A DNA stretch of 64,000 nucleotides from a bacterium. Lineage in GTDB: Bacteria; UBP4; UBA4092; JAOAEQ01. Made by a program: the position numbers and the translations under genes. Under the pieces are notes generated by a model that worked only from the letters and a program-made list of their open reading frames with translations, ran no database searches and was not told the origin of the DNA. Positions 9,985 through 19,261 of the stretch are shown here, in pieces. Location of the stretch: the NCBI GenBank assembly GCA_026416715.1, contig JAOAEQ010000003.1, positions 62,001 to 126,000 on the forward strand, read 5' to 3'. The first letter of the stretch is position 1. Each line of letters opens with the position of its first letter.

Positions 9985-11781
9985 TTACCTTATTCCCGAT
10001 TTTGAGCTAATTTCAGGTTTGATAAGTTTCAAATGCAATTCATCGAGTTGTTTTTTACTGACAGGACTCGGTGCATTCGTCATGAGACAAGTGGCTTTTT
10101 GCGTTTTCGGGAAAGCGATAACGTCGCGAATCGTATTGCTGCCTGTGATAATCATCATGATACGGTCGAGACCGAATGCAATTCCCCCATGAGGTGGCGC
10201 ACCATATTGAAACGCTTCTAACAAGAAGCCAAACTTAATTTGTGCTTCTTCTTTAGTTATTCCAAGAATTTCAAACATTTTCGATTGCACATCCGCACTA
10301 TGAATACGAATACTACCACCACCGATTTCAGTTCCATTCAGCACCAAATCATACGCTTTCGCTCTAACTTTACCTGGGTCGGTCGAAAGTAATGGAATAT
10401 CTTCTTCCATTGGTGAGGTAAACGGATGATGCATAGCATTCCATTTTTTTTCTTCTTCACTCCATTCAAGCAGCGGGAAATCGGTTATCCAGAGGAATTG
10501 ATAGGTATCTTTCGGTTTTAAATTCAAATCATCAGCAAGTTTCAAGCGTAATCTTCCCAAAACTTCAGCCGCAATCTGTGGTTTATCAGCTACCAAGAGT
10601 AATAAATCACCGGGTTTAGCGCCGAATTTTATTTTTAACTGTTCGACTATTTCTGGTTTCAGATATTTTGCTACTGGCGAATCTACTGTGGTTTCCGTTA
10701 CTTTCAACCAAACGAGCCCTTTTGCGCCAAATTGTTTTGCGAAATTCGTTAGTTGGTCTAGCTGGTTCCGTGAGAAACCTGAACAACCTGGAGCACATAA
10801 CCCACGAACCACACCACCTAGTTCAACCGTTTTAGCAAAAACACTAAATTCGACATGACGTACTTCTTCAGTAATATCAACAATTTCTAACCCAAACCGA
10901 GTATCCGGTTTATCCGAACCGAACCGAAGCATAGCTTCCGTATACGTCATTCGCGGGAATGGAGTCGGAATATCGATACCTAATCCGAGCTTCATAATTT
11001 TCGCGAGCAGTGGTTCCAAAACATTGAATAAATTATCCGGAGTAATAAATGACATTTCAATATCTAGTTGGGTAAATTCTGGCTGGCGGTCTGCACGTAA
11101 ATCTTCATCGCGAAAACAGCGAACAATCTGAAAATATCGGTCATATCCGGATACCATCAGAATTTGTTTAAACAATTGGGGTGATTGCGGTAAAGCGAAA
11201 AAGAATCCGGGACTTAACCGAGCTGGAACAAGATAATCTCGCGCTCCTTCAGGGGTACTTTTAGTCAACATCGGAGTTTCTATTTCAAGAAACCCTTGTT
11301 CGCTAAGATAATCTCGAATGAGTTTACAAACCTGATGCCGTAAAATAAAGTTCCGCTGTAGTCTCGGTCGCCGTAAATCGAGATAGCGATACTTTAGTCG
11401 GATATCTTCGGAAACATCAATATCATCTTCAATAGGAAATGGTGGCGTTTCAGCTTTATTGAGGATTTGAACTCCAGTTGCATGAATTTCGATTTCTCCA
11501 GTCGATAAGTTCGGATTTTCTGTTCCTGCAGGACGTGGGGCTACATTTCCTTTAATTGCCACGACATATTCCGACCGTAATGAACGCGCTAATTCATGGA
11601 TAGCTGCGTTTTCTGACGGATTAAATACTACCTGAATCAGTCCGCTTCGGTCGCGAACATCAACAAACAATAATCCACCATGGTCGCGAGTCCGTTGTAC
11701 CCAACCATTTAAGACGATTTCTCGACCGATATCTTTCTTCGATACGGTACCGCAATATTTAGTTCTTTGCCAAAAAGCCAT
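9985..11781 (-). CDS. aspS: Aspartyl-tRNA synthetase
   Basis: Class IIb aminoacyl-tRNA synthetase that charges tRNA-Asp. Its 598 residues match the bacterial-type enzyme: N-terminal OB-fold anticodon-binding domain (about 1-110), class II core, inserted GAD domain (roughly 290-420), then the core again. Motif 2 is visible as FRDEDLRADRQPEFTQLDIE and motif 3 as GIAFGLDRIMMIITG. The ATG at 11781 lies 86 bases downstream of the epimerase stop on the same strand. Sequence alone does not show whether it is discriminating or also charges tRNA-Asn. Confidence 0.97.
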   Translation of the reverse strand: MAFWQRTKYCGTVSKKDIGREIVLNGWVQRTRDHGGLLFVDVRDRSGLIQVVFNPSENAAIHELARSLRSEYVVAIKGNVAPRPAGTENPNLSTGEIEIHATGVQILNKAETPPFPIEDDIDVSEDIRLKYRYLDLRRPRLQRNFILRHQVCKLIRDYLSEQGFLEIETPMLTKSTPEGARDYLVPARLSPGFFFALPQSPQLFKQILMVSGYDRYFQIVRCFRDEDLRADRQPEFTQLDIEMSFITPDNLFNVLEPLLAKIMKLGLGIDIPTPFPRMTYTEAMLRFGSDKPDTRFGLEIVDITEEVRHVEFSVFAKTVELGGVVRGLCAPGCSGFSRNQLDQLTNFAKQFGAKGLVWLKVTETTVDSPVAKYLKPEIVEQLKIKFGAKPGDLLLLVADKPQIAAEVLGRLRLKLADDLNLKPKDTYQFLWITDFPLLEWSEEEKKWNAMHHPFTSPMEEDIPLLSTDPGKVRAKAYDLVLNGTEIGGGSIRIHSADVQSKMFEILGITKEEAQIKFGFLLEAFQYGAPPHGGIAFGLDRIMMIITGSNTIRDVIAFPKTQKATCLMTNAPSPVSKKQLDELHLKLIKPEISSKSGIR

Positions 11782-11867
11782 AACGTTATCGACCTCATTT
11801 AAAATTGCAAGATTAGCATTTGTAAATTTGACATGCTACATGCTAAATTTGAAATGAATTCTCCTTT

Positions 11868-12998
11868 TTATGAAGTTAATCCTCGTTGTTCGAGTTGTTG
11901 TTTCGCTTGTTCGAATCCATCGGTAGCTTGCTGGTGTTTAACCCATTCGGTGAGTTCCCGCATTCCATCTTCAAATTTCACTTGCGGCTGAAATCCTAAC
12001 GACTTCTGAATTCGGCTGATATCCGCATAACAATGCCGAATATCTCCTTTCCGAAACTTATATGCGATTTCCGGTTTAAGAAACTCTTTCTTTCCTAACT
12101 TCTCCAGTAATACTTCCGCAATATGAAGGATACTCTGCGGCCGTCCAGAACCGACATTGAATACCTGATAGTTCGCTTCTTCTTTTTCTAACGCCAAAAG
12201 ATTAGCCTGGACAATATCCCGCACATGGATAAAATCCCGAGTCTGGAGACCATCTTCATAAATCACCGGCGGGTGATTGTTTAAAATTCGCGCAGAAAAT
12301 ATCGCCGCTACCCCCGTATAGGGATTACTTAACGCCTGCCGCGGTCCATATACGTTGAAATACCGCAAAGCAACCGTCGGAAGCTGATACGCACGACCAA
12401 AACTTAAACATAATTCTTCATGGTCGCGCTTGGTCACTGCATACACTGAAGTCGGAAATAACGGCTTTTCCTCATCCGTAGCCATGGCTTCGGTTACTTC
12501 TCCACAATACGGACACCGCATCTCCCATTCTTGCCGTGCTAACTGCTCCTCGGGACGCAGTTTCGGATACACCAGCCCACAACACCGACAACTATACTTC
12601 CCTTCCCCATAAATCGACATCGACGACGCTACAATCAGTTTCTCTACCGTATGCCGCTCATTCGCTAAAATATCGAGCAGATTCGCTGCACCTAGCGAAT
12701 TCACCTCCACATACCGCCGAATCTCATACATCGACTGACCTACCCCAACCGCCGCTGCCTCATGAAATATCACCGATACACCTTCAACAGCTTTCTGTAA
12801 CGCAACTCGGTCGCGAACATCGCCTACAACCAATTCCGCTGCAGGATTTAAATACGCCGGCGGTTTCCGTTCACTACCATGTACCTGCGGATCCAGATTG
12901 TCAAAAATCCGTACCGTATATCCCCGAGCAACAAGCGCATCAACTAAATGCGACCCGATAAACCCTGCTCCTCCAGTCACTAAAATCCGTTTAGCCAT
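11868..12998 (-). CDS. Extended SDR nucleotide-sugar epimerase with zinc-ribbon insert (dTDP-rhamnose 4-epimerase-like)
   Basis: NAD-dependent epimerase/dehydratase of 376 residues. It has the Rossmann motif GGAGFIGS at residues 9-16, Ser126/Ser128 in the ASSMSIYG strand, and the catalytic pair Tyr186/Lys190 (SVYAVTK). Inserted between the serine and tyrosine is a Cys-rich segment, CRCC at 137-140 and CPYC at 162-165, that looks like a zinc ribbon. I recall the same type of insert in proteins annotated dTDP-L-rhamnose 4-epimerase, so that is the best guess; UDP-sugar epimerase is the alternative. The start at 12998 follows AAGGGG at a 5-base spacing. It probably supplies activated sugars to the surface-glycan genes nearby. 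Confidence 0.8.
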   Translation of the reverse strand: MAKRILVTGGAGFIGSHLVDALVARGYTVRIFDNLDPQVHGSERKPPAYLNPAAELVVGDVRDRVALQKAVEGVSVIFHEAAAVGVGQSMYEIRRYVEVNSLGAANLLDILANERHTVEKLIVASSMSIYGEGKYSCRCCGLVYPKLRPEEQLARQEWEMRCPYCGEVTEAMATDEEKPLFPTSVYAVTKRDHEELCLSFGRAYQLPTVALRYFNVYGPRQALSNPYTGVAAIFSARILNNHPPVIYEDGLQTRDFIHVRDIVQANLLALEKEEANYQVFNVGSGRPQSILHIAEVLLEKLGKKEFLKPEIAYKFRKGDIRHCYADISRIQKSLGFQPQVKFEDGMRELTEWVKHQQATDGFEQAKQQLEQRGLTS

Positions 12999-13057
12999 AC
13001 ATACCCCTTATTACTATTTTCGTTATACCATTTAGTATTCGTAATTTAAGTTTGCTT

Positions 13058-13363
13058 TTATAAAATAAATCCCTTTTTCTTCGCAATCCGTTCCTTCGTT
13101 TGGTTAAAAACAACTTGCCATTGGGGAGTTCCCGGAGCAACTTTTTGTTCGTAAGTTTTCAATATACGCAACGTCTCGGATTCAATTTCTTCTTCAAGTT
13201 TCTGGTCGGCTGCGATAATTTGCACGATTTTATGAACAATACTAGTTTTATCTGAATTCTTGACTGCAATAAGCTTTTTTTTAATGAGATTAGCAATAAT
13301 CTGATTTGCGATACTTTCAATTCGTTCATCGCTTAATCGCGTTTTGCTTGGATGAGTCAGCAT
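13058..13363 (-). CDS. DUF507 family protein, copy 2
   Basis: Small basic, helical protein of 101 residues. It contains the N-terminal TRLSDERIESIANQI pattern and ends in KERIAKKKGFIL, as in the DUF507 family, whose function is unknown. It lies 18 bases downstream of a second DUF507 gene (13382-13663). The two resemble each other through the whole length, most clearly at both ends, pointing to an old tandem duplication. Paired DUF507 genes are commonly seen in several Gram-negative-type lineages; I know of no experimental role. Confidence 0.8.
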   Translation of the reverse strand: MLTHPSKTRLSDERIESIANQIIANLIKKKLIAVKNSDKTSIVHKIVQIIAADQKLEEEIESETLRILKTYEQKVAPGTPQWQVVFNQTKERIAKKKGFIL

Positions 13364-13381
13364 AGTTCTATCGAGTAGGTA

Positions 13382-13663
13382 TTATAAAATAATTCCTTTT
13401 TGTTTAGCTAAGATTAGTTTGGTTTTAGTTAATAAGGTTCGATAGTCTAACCCTTCCTGATTTAATTTATCTTTATGTTGATTGAGGATTTTAATCGCTT
13501 CCTGTTCAAGTTCATCTTCACGTTTTAAATCGAACACAATTGTCTCTTTAATTACTGATTCAATTGAGGTTGCATCTGCTAATAGAGTCAATTGAGATTC
13601 CTTTTTCAATAATTCGGTTATTTTAGTTGCTAAATAAGCTATTCTTGGTTCGGATAAACGCAT
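13382..13663 (-). CDS. DUF507 family protein, copy 1
   Basis: Protein of 93 residues starting MRLSEPRIAYLATKI and ending KLILAKQKGIIL, the two conserved ends of DUF507. The interior is highly charged and predicted helical. It is the upstream member of the tandem pair and has no close partner of other function. Function unknown. The 263-base gap upstream (13664-13926) is AT-rich and holds the promoter candidate of the divergent glycosidase gene. Confidence 0.8.
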   Translation of the reverse strand: MRLSEPRIAYLATKITELLKKESQLTLLADATSIESVIKETIVFDLKREDELEQEAIKILNQHKDKLNQEGLDYRTLLTKTKLILAKQKGIIL

Positions 13664-13867
13664 AGGTCTAATTTTAGATTGACCGTTTCATGTTTGGGAT
13701 AACGTTAAATTTAAATTAACATTATCATTTAAAATGTCAGTTTTGTCAAATTACACTCTAGGGTTTAATTGCATTTATTTTTCAATTTTGTCTAACATAG
13801 TCTGCTCCATAGCTACCGCATATCTTCGTAAAACAAGTTTGTAAATTAATATACAAGAAATAATCAT

Positions 13868-13896
13868 TTGTTCATTGGTCAAATATTCTTTATAAT
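13868..13896 (+). promoter_or_regulatory. Candidate sigma-70 promoter of the secreted glycosidase gene
   Basis: TTGTTC at 13868-13873 and TATAAT at 13891-13896 are separated by 17 bases. The -10 box is consensus and the -35 is weak. It lies about 30 bases upstream of the ribosome site AAGGGG. Confidence 0.45.
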
Positions 13897-13926
13897 ATTA
13901 CATCAAACTAAATCAAGGGGAACTTA

Positions 13927-15339
13927 TTGTTTATGCGATTTATGGTAAGTTTATGCTTATTATGTATATCAATTGTATTGTGGCTCGCGCATTGTCAGAA
14001 AACTAATGGTGCAGATATTTATTTCGATTCTCCGTTTGGTATCCATGGGAAAACATTCGAACTTGGTATGCCGAAAAATCCACCTCCAGGATTAAAAGAA
14101 AATATCACCGCTCAATATGAGAAATTAGGGGTTAAAACTGGGTCGGACTGGAATACAAAAATTGCAGCTTTTGAAAAAGAACTCGGGATTCGCTGGGATC
14201 GAATGGGAATCGGATTTATGATGGCAGACGATATTTTCTCCCGCACGGATAATATCGTGAAAAATGCAAATAAAGTTGGTGTAAATGTTTTATTCACGGT
14301 GAGCTATCAGAATCGACCGATGCCTGGCACTGCGGAATCCGACCGTATCCAGCAATTGGTCGAACGATATGATGGCGATGGTGTAGATGATATGCCGGGA
14401 TTAACCAAACCGGTACTGTATTGGCAGATCGGGAATGAACCGGAAAACCGAGTTGACGCTACCGAATATTTAGAATTGCTAAAAATCGGATATACTGCGG
14501 TAAAAAATGCGTCGAGTAAATGTCAGGTTCTCATTGCTGGATTGGATATCCAGATGAATTCACAGCCGAATTTCCTAGCAACGATTCTAGAATCAGGTGG
14601 TGCTAATTATTTCGATATTCTCGATATCCATGCGTTTGGAAATGCGCAGGGTGATTATCGCCAGATTGAACAGAAGGTGACCGATGCGCAAAAGATAATG
14701 AAACACTATGGAGTAAATAAACCGATTTGGATAACCGAAACTGGTACTGCGAGTGGTAGCTATAATTTTCCAATGCATCCGGAACAGCAATTATCTCAAA
14801 CGGAAAAAGCACAGGCGATAGATTTAGTTCGGCGATATATTTTAAGTTTCGGGCTAGGGGTAAAAAAAGTGTTCTGGGCATGGGGCTTGATTGAGGATTA
14901 TGGTTTTATGAATAAAATAGACGGATATTTCGACCATACCGGATTAATCTATAACGGATTAGGGTTGGCTGATGAAGGGCCGTGGGTAAAAAAATTAAGT
15001 TATTATGCATATAAGAAAATGACTGAAAAACTGGAAGGAGCAGATTGGTCGAAAACCAGCAGATTAACCAATTTACCTGCCGGAGTTTATGGCGTGCAGT
15101 TTACCAAAGCGGGAAAACCAATCTATGTTGTTTGGGTAGATAATGCTTCGCAGGCATCGGTAACGTTAACTCTTCCTGGATTGACCGCTAATAAGGTAAC
15201 TATCACTGAAGCTATCCCGAACTATGAAACCGGAAAAAAAGTCACGAATTATGCAACGGCATTTGTCACCACGTCAGCCTCAGTTCAAAACGGGAAACTG
15301 AATTTAGTTTTGAAAGATAAACCTGTTTATATTGAATGA
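13927..15339 (+). CDS. Secreted clan GH-A glycoside hydrolase-like protein
   Basis: Exported protein of about 470 residues. A hydrophobic N-terminal segment ends in LAHC, a poor lipobox (His at -1), so it may be cleaved or lipid-anchored. The TIM-barrel body shows the clan GH-A pair of glutamates: WQIGNEPEN with Glu171 (acid/base) and IWITETG with Glu271 (nucleophile). A C-terminal beta domain of roughly 90 residues follows. The closest broad match is the GH39/GH5-like group; the substrate is unknown. The start is ambiguous: TTG at 13927 lies 6 bases after AAGGGG, while ATG at 13933 lies 12 bases after it. Confidence 0.75.
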   Translation: MFMRFMVSLCLLCISIVLWLAHCQKTNGADIYFDSPFGIHGKTFELGMPKNPPPGLKENITAQYEKLGVKTGSDWNTKIAAFEKELGIRWDRMGIGFMMADDIFSRTDNIVKNANKVGVNVLFTVSYQNRPMPGTAESDRIQQLVERYDGDGVDDMPGLTKPVLYWQIGNEPENRVDATEYLELLKIGYTAVKNASSKCQVLIAGLDIQMNSQPNFLATILESGGANYFDILDIHAFGNAQGDYRQIEQKVTDAQKIMKHYGVNKPIWITETGTASGSYNFPMHPEQQLSQTEKAQAIDLVRRYILSFGLGVKKVFWAWGLIEDYGFMNKIDGYFDHTGLIYNGLGLADEGPWVKKLSYYAYKKMTEKLEGADWSKTSRLTNLPAGVYGVQFTKAGKPIYVVWVDNASQASVTLTLPGLTANKVTITEAIPNYETGKKVTNYATAFVTTSASVQNGKLNLVLKDKPVYIE

Positions 15340-15394
15340 GAAATAACCGATTTCTCCTGAGTCACTGTTTTAATGTGATATAGAAGATTAAATT

Positions 15395-15940
15395 TTATTC
15401 TTTTGCGCCTGATTGCTTCAGAACCTCAACTATTTCAAAATTGTTATCTTTGATTGCGCGGGTTAGGGCAGTCTCACCGAAATTATCCCGAGCATTAATA
15501 TCTGCTCCTTTACTGATTAAAAAGCGGAGTATAGCAACATGTTTATTTCGTGCAGCTACCATTAGCGCCGTTCTCCCGTCGGTAGTAGTTAGATTGATAT
15601 TAGCGCCACTGCTAAATAATGCGCGCACAATTTCAAGATGTCCTTCTCGTGCAGCAAGCATCAACGCTGACCATCCTTTCGGGTCTAGTTCATCGAGTTC
15701 AGCATGTGCTTCAATGAGTGCCCGAACAATACCGAGATGTCCTTTTTCAGCAGCGATCATTAATGCGGTATGACCGTATTTATCTTTTGCTTTCAGATTT
15801 ATTCCAGAAGTAATAAATAATTTTACTACGGTAATATCGCTATGTTCGACCCGTTTTAAAAACGTTTCTTCACTGTAGATAAGTCCGAGTCGTGAAATCT
15901 CATTAACCGCTTCTTTTTTAGGATTTTTAAAAAATAACAT
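15395..15940 (-). CDS. Ankyrin-repeat protein, cytoplasmic
   Basis: Protein of 181 residues with a short N-terminal lead (about 50 residues) and four ankyrin repeats, each with the GHTALMIAAEKGH-type helix-turn-helix core and a following DVNA/INAR-type turn. There is no signal peptide. Ankyrin repeats bind other proteins; the partner is unknown. It stands alone, converging on the glycosidase gene and diverging from the YggS gene. A second ankyrin protein at 26409-27110 is a lipoprotein, so the two are likely to work in different compartments. Confidence 0.85.
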   Translation of the reverse strand: MLFFKNPKKEAVNEISRLGLIYSEETFLKRVEHSDITVVKLFITSGINLKAKDKYGHTALMIAAEKGHLGIVRALIEAHAELDELDPKGWSALMLAAREGHLEIVRALFSSGANINLTTTDGRTALMVAARNKHVAILRFLISKGADINARDNFGETALTRAIKDNNFEIVEVLKQSGAKE

Positions 15941-16128
15941 AATACTCTCGTGGTAAAATTTTTCGAAATTATTATTTATTATATCCCAACTTACTTATAG
16001 TGCCTATTAAATTTTGATACGTGATACGGTTCGTGAACTCTGAACTCACACTAATCTATATACAGTATGAAAAAATGAGGATTTCAAGGTATAATATCTA
16101 CTAATGTAGAATCCTTATTACCCATTGT

Positions 16129-16821
16129 ATGTCTCAAGTTACGGACAATTTGCTTCGTTTGAAAGAGCGAATTCATGAGATAGCATTACGGAGTCATCGG
16201 AATCCAGAAGAAATCATTGTAGTTGCAGTAACTAAGACTGTTCCTATCGAAAAAATACTGGAAGCGATTGACGCTGGAATACATAATATCGGTGAAAATC
16301 GAGTACAGGAAGCTCGAGAGAAGTTCAACCAAATTGGGAATAAGGTAATCTGGCACTTAGTCGGACATTTACAAACGAATAAAGTTAAACCGGCAGTTGC
16401 GATGTTCGAGTTGATTCAATCAATTGACCGTATCGAGGTCGCGAGAGAAATAGATAAACGCGCCCGCCAGATTAATAAAGTTCAGAACGTTCTCATCGAA
16501 GTTAATACCTCGGGAGAAGAGACTAAGTTTGGAATAGAACCTGATAGATTAATGCAATTGATTGAACAGATTTTGCCCTTGCCAAACATTCGAATCCAAG
16601 GGTTAATGACTATTGCTCCATTAGTGGCTGACCCAGAACGAGCGCGACCGAGCTTTATCCAGTTACGAGAGTTGGCTGAACAGATTCAACGTCAGCATAT
16701 AGCTGGTGTTGAAATGCGGTATCTTTCAATGGGGATGACGAACGATTATCCGGTAGCTATTCAAGAAGGAGCAAATATGCTTAGAATCGGAACCGCGATA
16801 TTCGGAGCGCGACTTCCGTAG
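16129..16821 (+). CDS. yggS: YggS/PROSC-family PLP homeostasis protein
   Basis: Protein of 230 residues with the fold of the alanine racemase N-terminal domain. Lys36 in VAVTKTV is the expected PLP-binding lysine. GENRVQEA and HLVGHLQTNKVK are conserved family segments, and SMGMTNDYPVAIQEGAN forms the phosphate-binding end. YggS proteins bind pyridoxal phosphate and keep its level steady; no enzymatic reaction is established. It sits 23 bases upstream of proC, an arrangement seen in many bacteria. Confidence 0.93.
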   Translation: MSQVTDNLLRLKERIHEIALRSHRNPEEIIVVAVTKTVPIEKILEAIDAGIHNIGENRVQEAREKFNQIGNKVIWHLVGHLQTNKVKPAVAMFELIQSIDRIEVAREIDKRARQINKVQNVLIEVNTSGEETKFGIEPDRLMQLIEQILPLPNIRIQGLMTIAPLVADPERARPSFIQLRELAEQIQRQHIAGVEMRYLSMGMTNDYPVAIQEGANMLRIGTAIFGARLP

Positions 16822-16844
16822 CGAGCCGGAAGGAGGGCTGTAAT

Positions 16845-17666
16845 ATGAGTAAAGAAAAACGACTAGCGTTTATTGGTGCAGGGAATATGGCTGAAGCATT
16901 GATTCGCGGGATACTCTATTCGAAATTAGTGAAACCGTCAGCGATTATTGCCAGTGATACACTTGATACCCGAGTAGAATATATTAGTCGTCGTGTGGGA
17001 GTGAGAGCAACACGAGATAATCGAGAAGCGATTCAAGAAGCAAATATTATTTTTCTTGCAGTAAAACCGAACGTAGTTGATACCGTTTTATCAGAAATCG
17101 GGACGCTGTTAACGAAAGAACAATTATTAATCAGTATCGCTGCTGGTATTACTATTGCTCGAATTGAGAAACAGTTAACTGGACATATTCCAGTAATCCG
17201 GGCGATGCCGAATACTCCCGCGTTAGTTCTCGAAGGAGCGACGGCCATCTGCCCTGGGTCGTTTACGTTAAAATCCCATCTTGAACTAGCTCAGCAATTA
17301 CTCGGTGCGGTAGGGAAAGTGGTGGTCGTAGATGAAACGGTTATGGATACCGTAACTGGTTTATCTGGTAGTGGTCCAGCATATATTTTTATGGTTATTG
17401 AAGCGTTAGCGGATGCAGGAGTTAAAGAAGGATTAGAACGAGGAACTGCTCTGTTGCTGGCAGCGCAAACGGTTTTAGGTGCAGCAAAGATGGTTCTCCA
17501 GACAGGGGAACATCCTGCGGTGTTGAAAGATAAAGTTGCATCCCCAGGCGGGACAACAATTGCCGGGATTGCTGTATTAGAATCAGCTGGATTGCGGAAA
17601 TCGCTCATTCAAGCGGTATCCGCAGCTACAGCGAGGTCGAGAGAATTAAACCAAGCTAAAAAATGA
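16845..17666 (+). CDS. proC: Pyrroline-5-carboxylate reductase
   Basis: Catalyses the last step of proline synthesis, NAD(P)H reduction of 1-pyrroline-5-carboxylate. The 273 residues include the Rossmann motif FIGAGNMAEALIRG near the N terminus, a VKP segment, RAMPNTPALV, and the C-terminal SGSGPAYIFM and SPGGTTIAG signatures of ProC. The ATG at 16845 follows GGAGGG. It lies between yggS and asd on one strand, with a 28-base gap to the asd start. Confidence 0.97.
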   Translation: MSKEKRLAFIGAGNMAEALIRGILYSKLVKPSAIIASDTLDTRVEYISRRVGVRATRDNREAIQEANIIFLAVKPNVVDTVLSEIGTLLTKEQLLISIAAGITIARIEKQLTGHIPVIRAMPNTPALVLEGATAICPGSFTLKSHLELAQQLLGAVGKVVVVDETVMDTVTGLSGSGPAYIFMVIEALADAGVKEGLERGTALLLAAQTVLGAAKMVLQTGEHPAVLKDKVASPGGTTIAGIAVLESAGLRKSLIQAVSAATARSRELNQAKK

Positions 17667-17694
17667 AAATTTAATGTTAAAGGAGAAAAAACAT

Positions 17695-18741
17695 ATGGAA
17701 ATCGATAAGGTAGGTTATAAAGTTATTATTGTAGGAGCAACAGGAGCGGTTGGAATCCAGTTCCGAGAAATTTTAGAACAACGCCGATTCCCAGTAAAGG
17801 AATTGCGGCTATTAGCTTCATCGCGGTCAATCGGTAAAACTATGGTCTTTAGGGGAAAAGAAATTCCAGTAGAAGAGCTGAAACTCGAATGTTTCAAAGG
17901 AGATGAAATTGTTCTCGCATCAGCTGGTGGCGATGTGAGTAAGTGGTTTGCGCGTGATGCAGCAAAAAAAGGATGTATCACGATAGATAACACCAGCGCG
18001 TTTCGTATGGAGAAAGATGTGCCATTAGTTGTTCCGGAAGTTAATCCGCAGGACGTTACCTGGCATTCGGGGATCATTGCGAATCCGAATTGTTCAACAA
18101 TTCAGATGGTAGTTCCATTGAAGCCGATCCATGACGTTGCAAAAATTAAACGGATTGTTGTTTCAACCTATCAATCTGTATCCGGAAAAGGACTGAAGGC
18201 AATTGATGAATTAGAAAAACAGACGCGCGCGTGGGCAGAAGGGAAACCATATCCTGCGCCAGCCGTATTCCCACATCAGATTGCGTTCAATTGTTTACCA
18301 CATATCGATAGTTTTTTACCGAATGGATATACCAAAGAAGAAATGAAAATGGTTAATGAAACTAAGAAAATTATGGGTGACCAGAGTATCCAGGTTACTG
18401 CGACTACGGTTCGTGTACCGGTTTTTTATGCACATAGCGAGTCGGTAAATATTGAGACGGAAAAGAAATTAACCGTTGCCCAAGTTAAAGAGTTATTAAA
18501 AAATGCGCCTGGCGTAATTGTAGTTGACGACCCGAGTAAAAATGAGTATCCATTAGCAATTAATGCTGCAGGAAAAGATGAAGTATTTGTTGGTCGGATT
18601 CGGGAAGATGAATCTATTCCAAATGGTATCAATATGTGGATTGTAGCTGATAATATTCGAAAAGGCGCAGCATTAAATGCAATCCAGATTGCGGAAATAA
18701 TGCATACTATGGGGCTGCTTAAAGATAGATGGTTTGAATAA
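17695..18741 (+). CDS. asd: Aspartate-semialdehyde dehydrogenase
   Basis: Reduces aspartyl phosphate to aspartate semialdehyde, the branch point to lysine/diaminopimelate, threonine and methionine. The N-terminal nucleotide-binding motif is GATGAVG. The catalytic Cys133 lies in NPNCSTIQMV, and LPHIDSF and the RVPV segment follow. I prefer the ATG at 17695 to an in-frame ATG at 17674, because AAAGGAG at 17679-17685 is correctly spaced for the former and lies inside the longer reading frame. The gene ends 38 bases before an intrinsic terminator. Confidence 0.96.
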   Translation: MEIDKVGYKVIIVGATGAVGIQFREILEQRRFPVKELRLLASSRSIGKTMVFRGKEIPVEELKLECFKGDEIVLASAGGDVSKWFARDAAKKGCITIDNTSAFRMEKDVPLVVPEVNPQDVTWHSGIIANPNCSTIQMVVPLKPIHDVAKIKRIVVSTYQSVSGKGLKAIDELEKQTRAWAEGKPYPAPAVFPHQIAFNCLPHIDSFLPNGYTKEEMKMVNETKKIMGDQSIQVTATTVRVPVFYAHSESVNIETEKKLTVAQVKELLKNAPGVIVVDDPSKNEYPLAINAAGKDEVFVGRIREDESIPNGINMWIVADNIRKGAALNAIQIAEIMHTMGLLKDRWFE

Positions 18742-18778
18742 AGAGTTTCATTGCAACGAGATAAACCATACAACCATA

Positions 18779-18806
18779 GGCGCAAACAAAATTGCGCCTT
18801 CCTTTT
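18779..18806 (+). terminator. Intrinsic terminator after asd
   Basis: GGCGCAA (18779-18785) pairs with TTGCGCC (18792-18798) across a six-base loop and is followed by TTCCTTTTTT. It ends the yggS-proC-asd transcript and abuts the start of the yjbQ-like gene at 18812. Confidence 0.85.
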
Positions 18807-18811
18807 TTATT

Positions 18812-19207
18812 ATGATTAAGATAGAAATCAATACTCCTACACGGACTGCGTTAGTTGATATAACTGCGCAGATTGAAGATGCGGTCAGAAAAAGTAAAGT
18901 AGGTAATGGCGTATGCTATGTATATGTTCCGCATACTACTGCCGGGATAACAATTAACGAAAATGCAGACCCATCAGTTCCAGCCGATATTATAAAAGAA
19001 TTGAATAAACTCGTTCCGTTTGATGACCATTATCAGCATTCGGAAGGGAATTCCGCGGCGCATATTAAATCAACATTCGTTGGGTGTTCACAGGTTATCC
19101 TGATTGAAAATGGCCGGTTAGTTTTAGGGACATGGCAGGGGATATTTTTCTGTGAATTTGATGGACCGCGACATCGACAAGTCTGGATTAAAATAATTCC
19201 TTCTTAG
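18812..19207 (+). CDS. yjbQ: YjbQ/UPF0047 family protein (first copy)
   Basis: Small single-domain protein of 131 residues. It carries the two family motifs, HTTAGITINENADPSV and HSEGNSAAHIKS, and ends with GTWQGIFFCEFDGPRHRQV. YjbQ proteins have been reported to have weak thiamin-phosphate synthase activity; the true role is unsettled. Conservation begins at MIKIEINTPT, so the ATG at 18812 is chosen over an upstream in-frame codon at 18734 that would overlap asd and run through the terminator hairpin. No ribosome site is visible before 18812. A divergent paralogue lies at 62648-63061. Confidence 0.88.
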   Translation: MIKIEINTPTRTALVDITAQIEDAVRKSKVGNGVCYVYVPHTTAGITINENADPSVPADIIKELNKLVPFDDHYQHSEGNSAAHIKSTFVGCSQVILIENGRLVLGTWQGIFFCEFDGPRHRQVWIKIIPS

Positions 19208-19261
19208 AACTTTATCGTAATAAACTTTATATAAAAGAAAGAACGCAAAAAAACCGATACT

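Noticed and set aside
12536-12961. Plus-strand open frame of 141 codons opposite the epimerase
   Set aside because: It lies fully inside conserved SDR coding sequence and has low-complexity composition.
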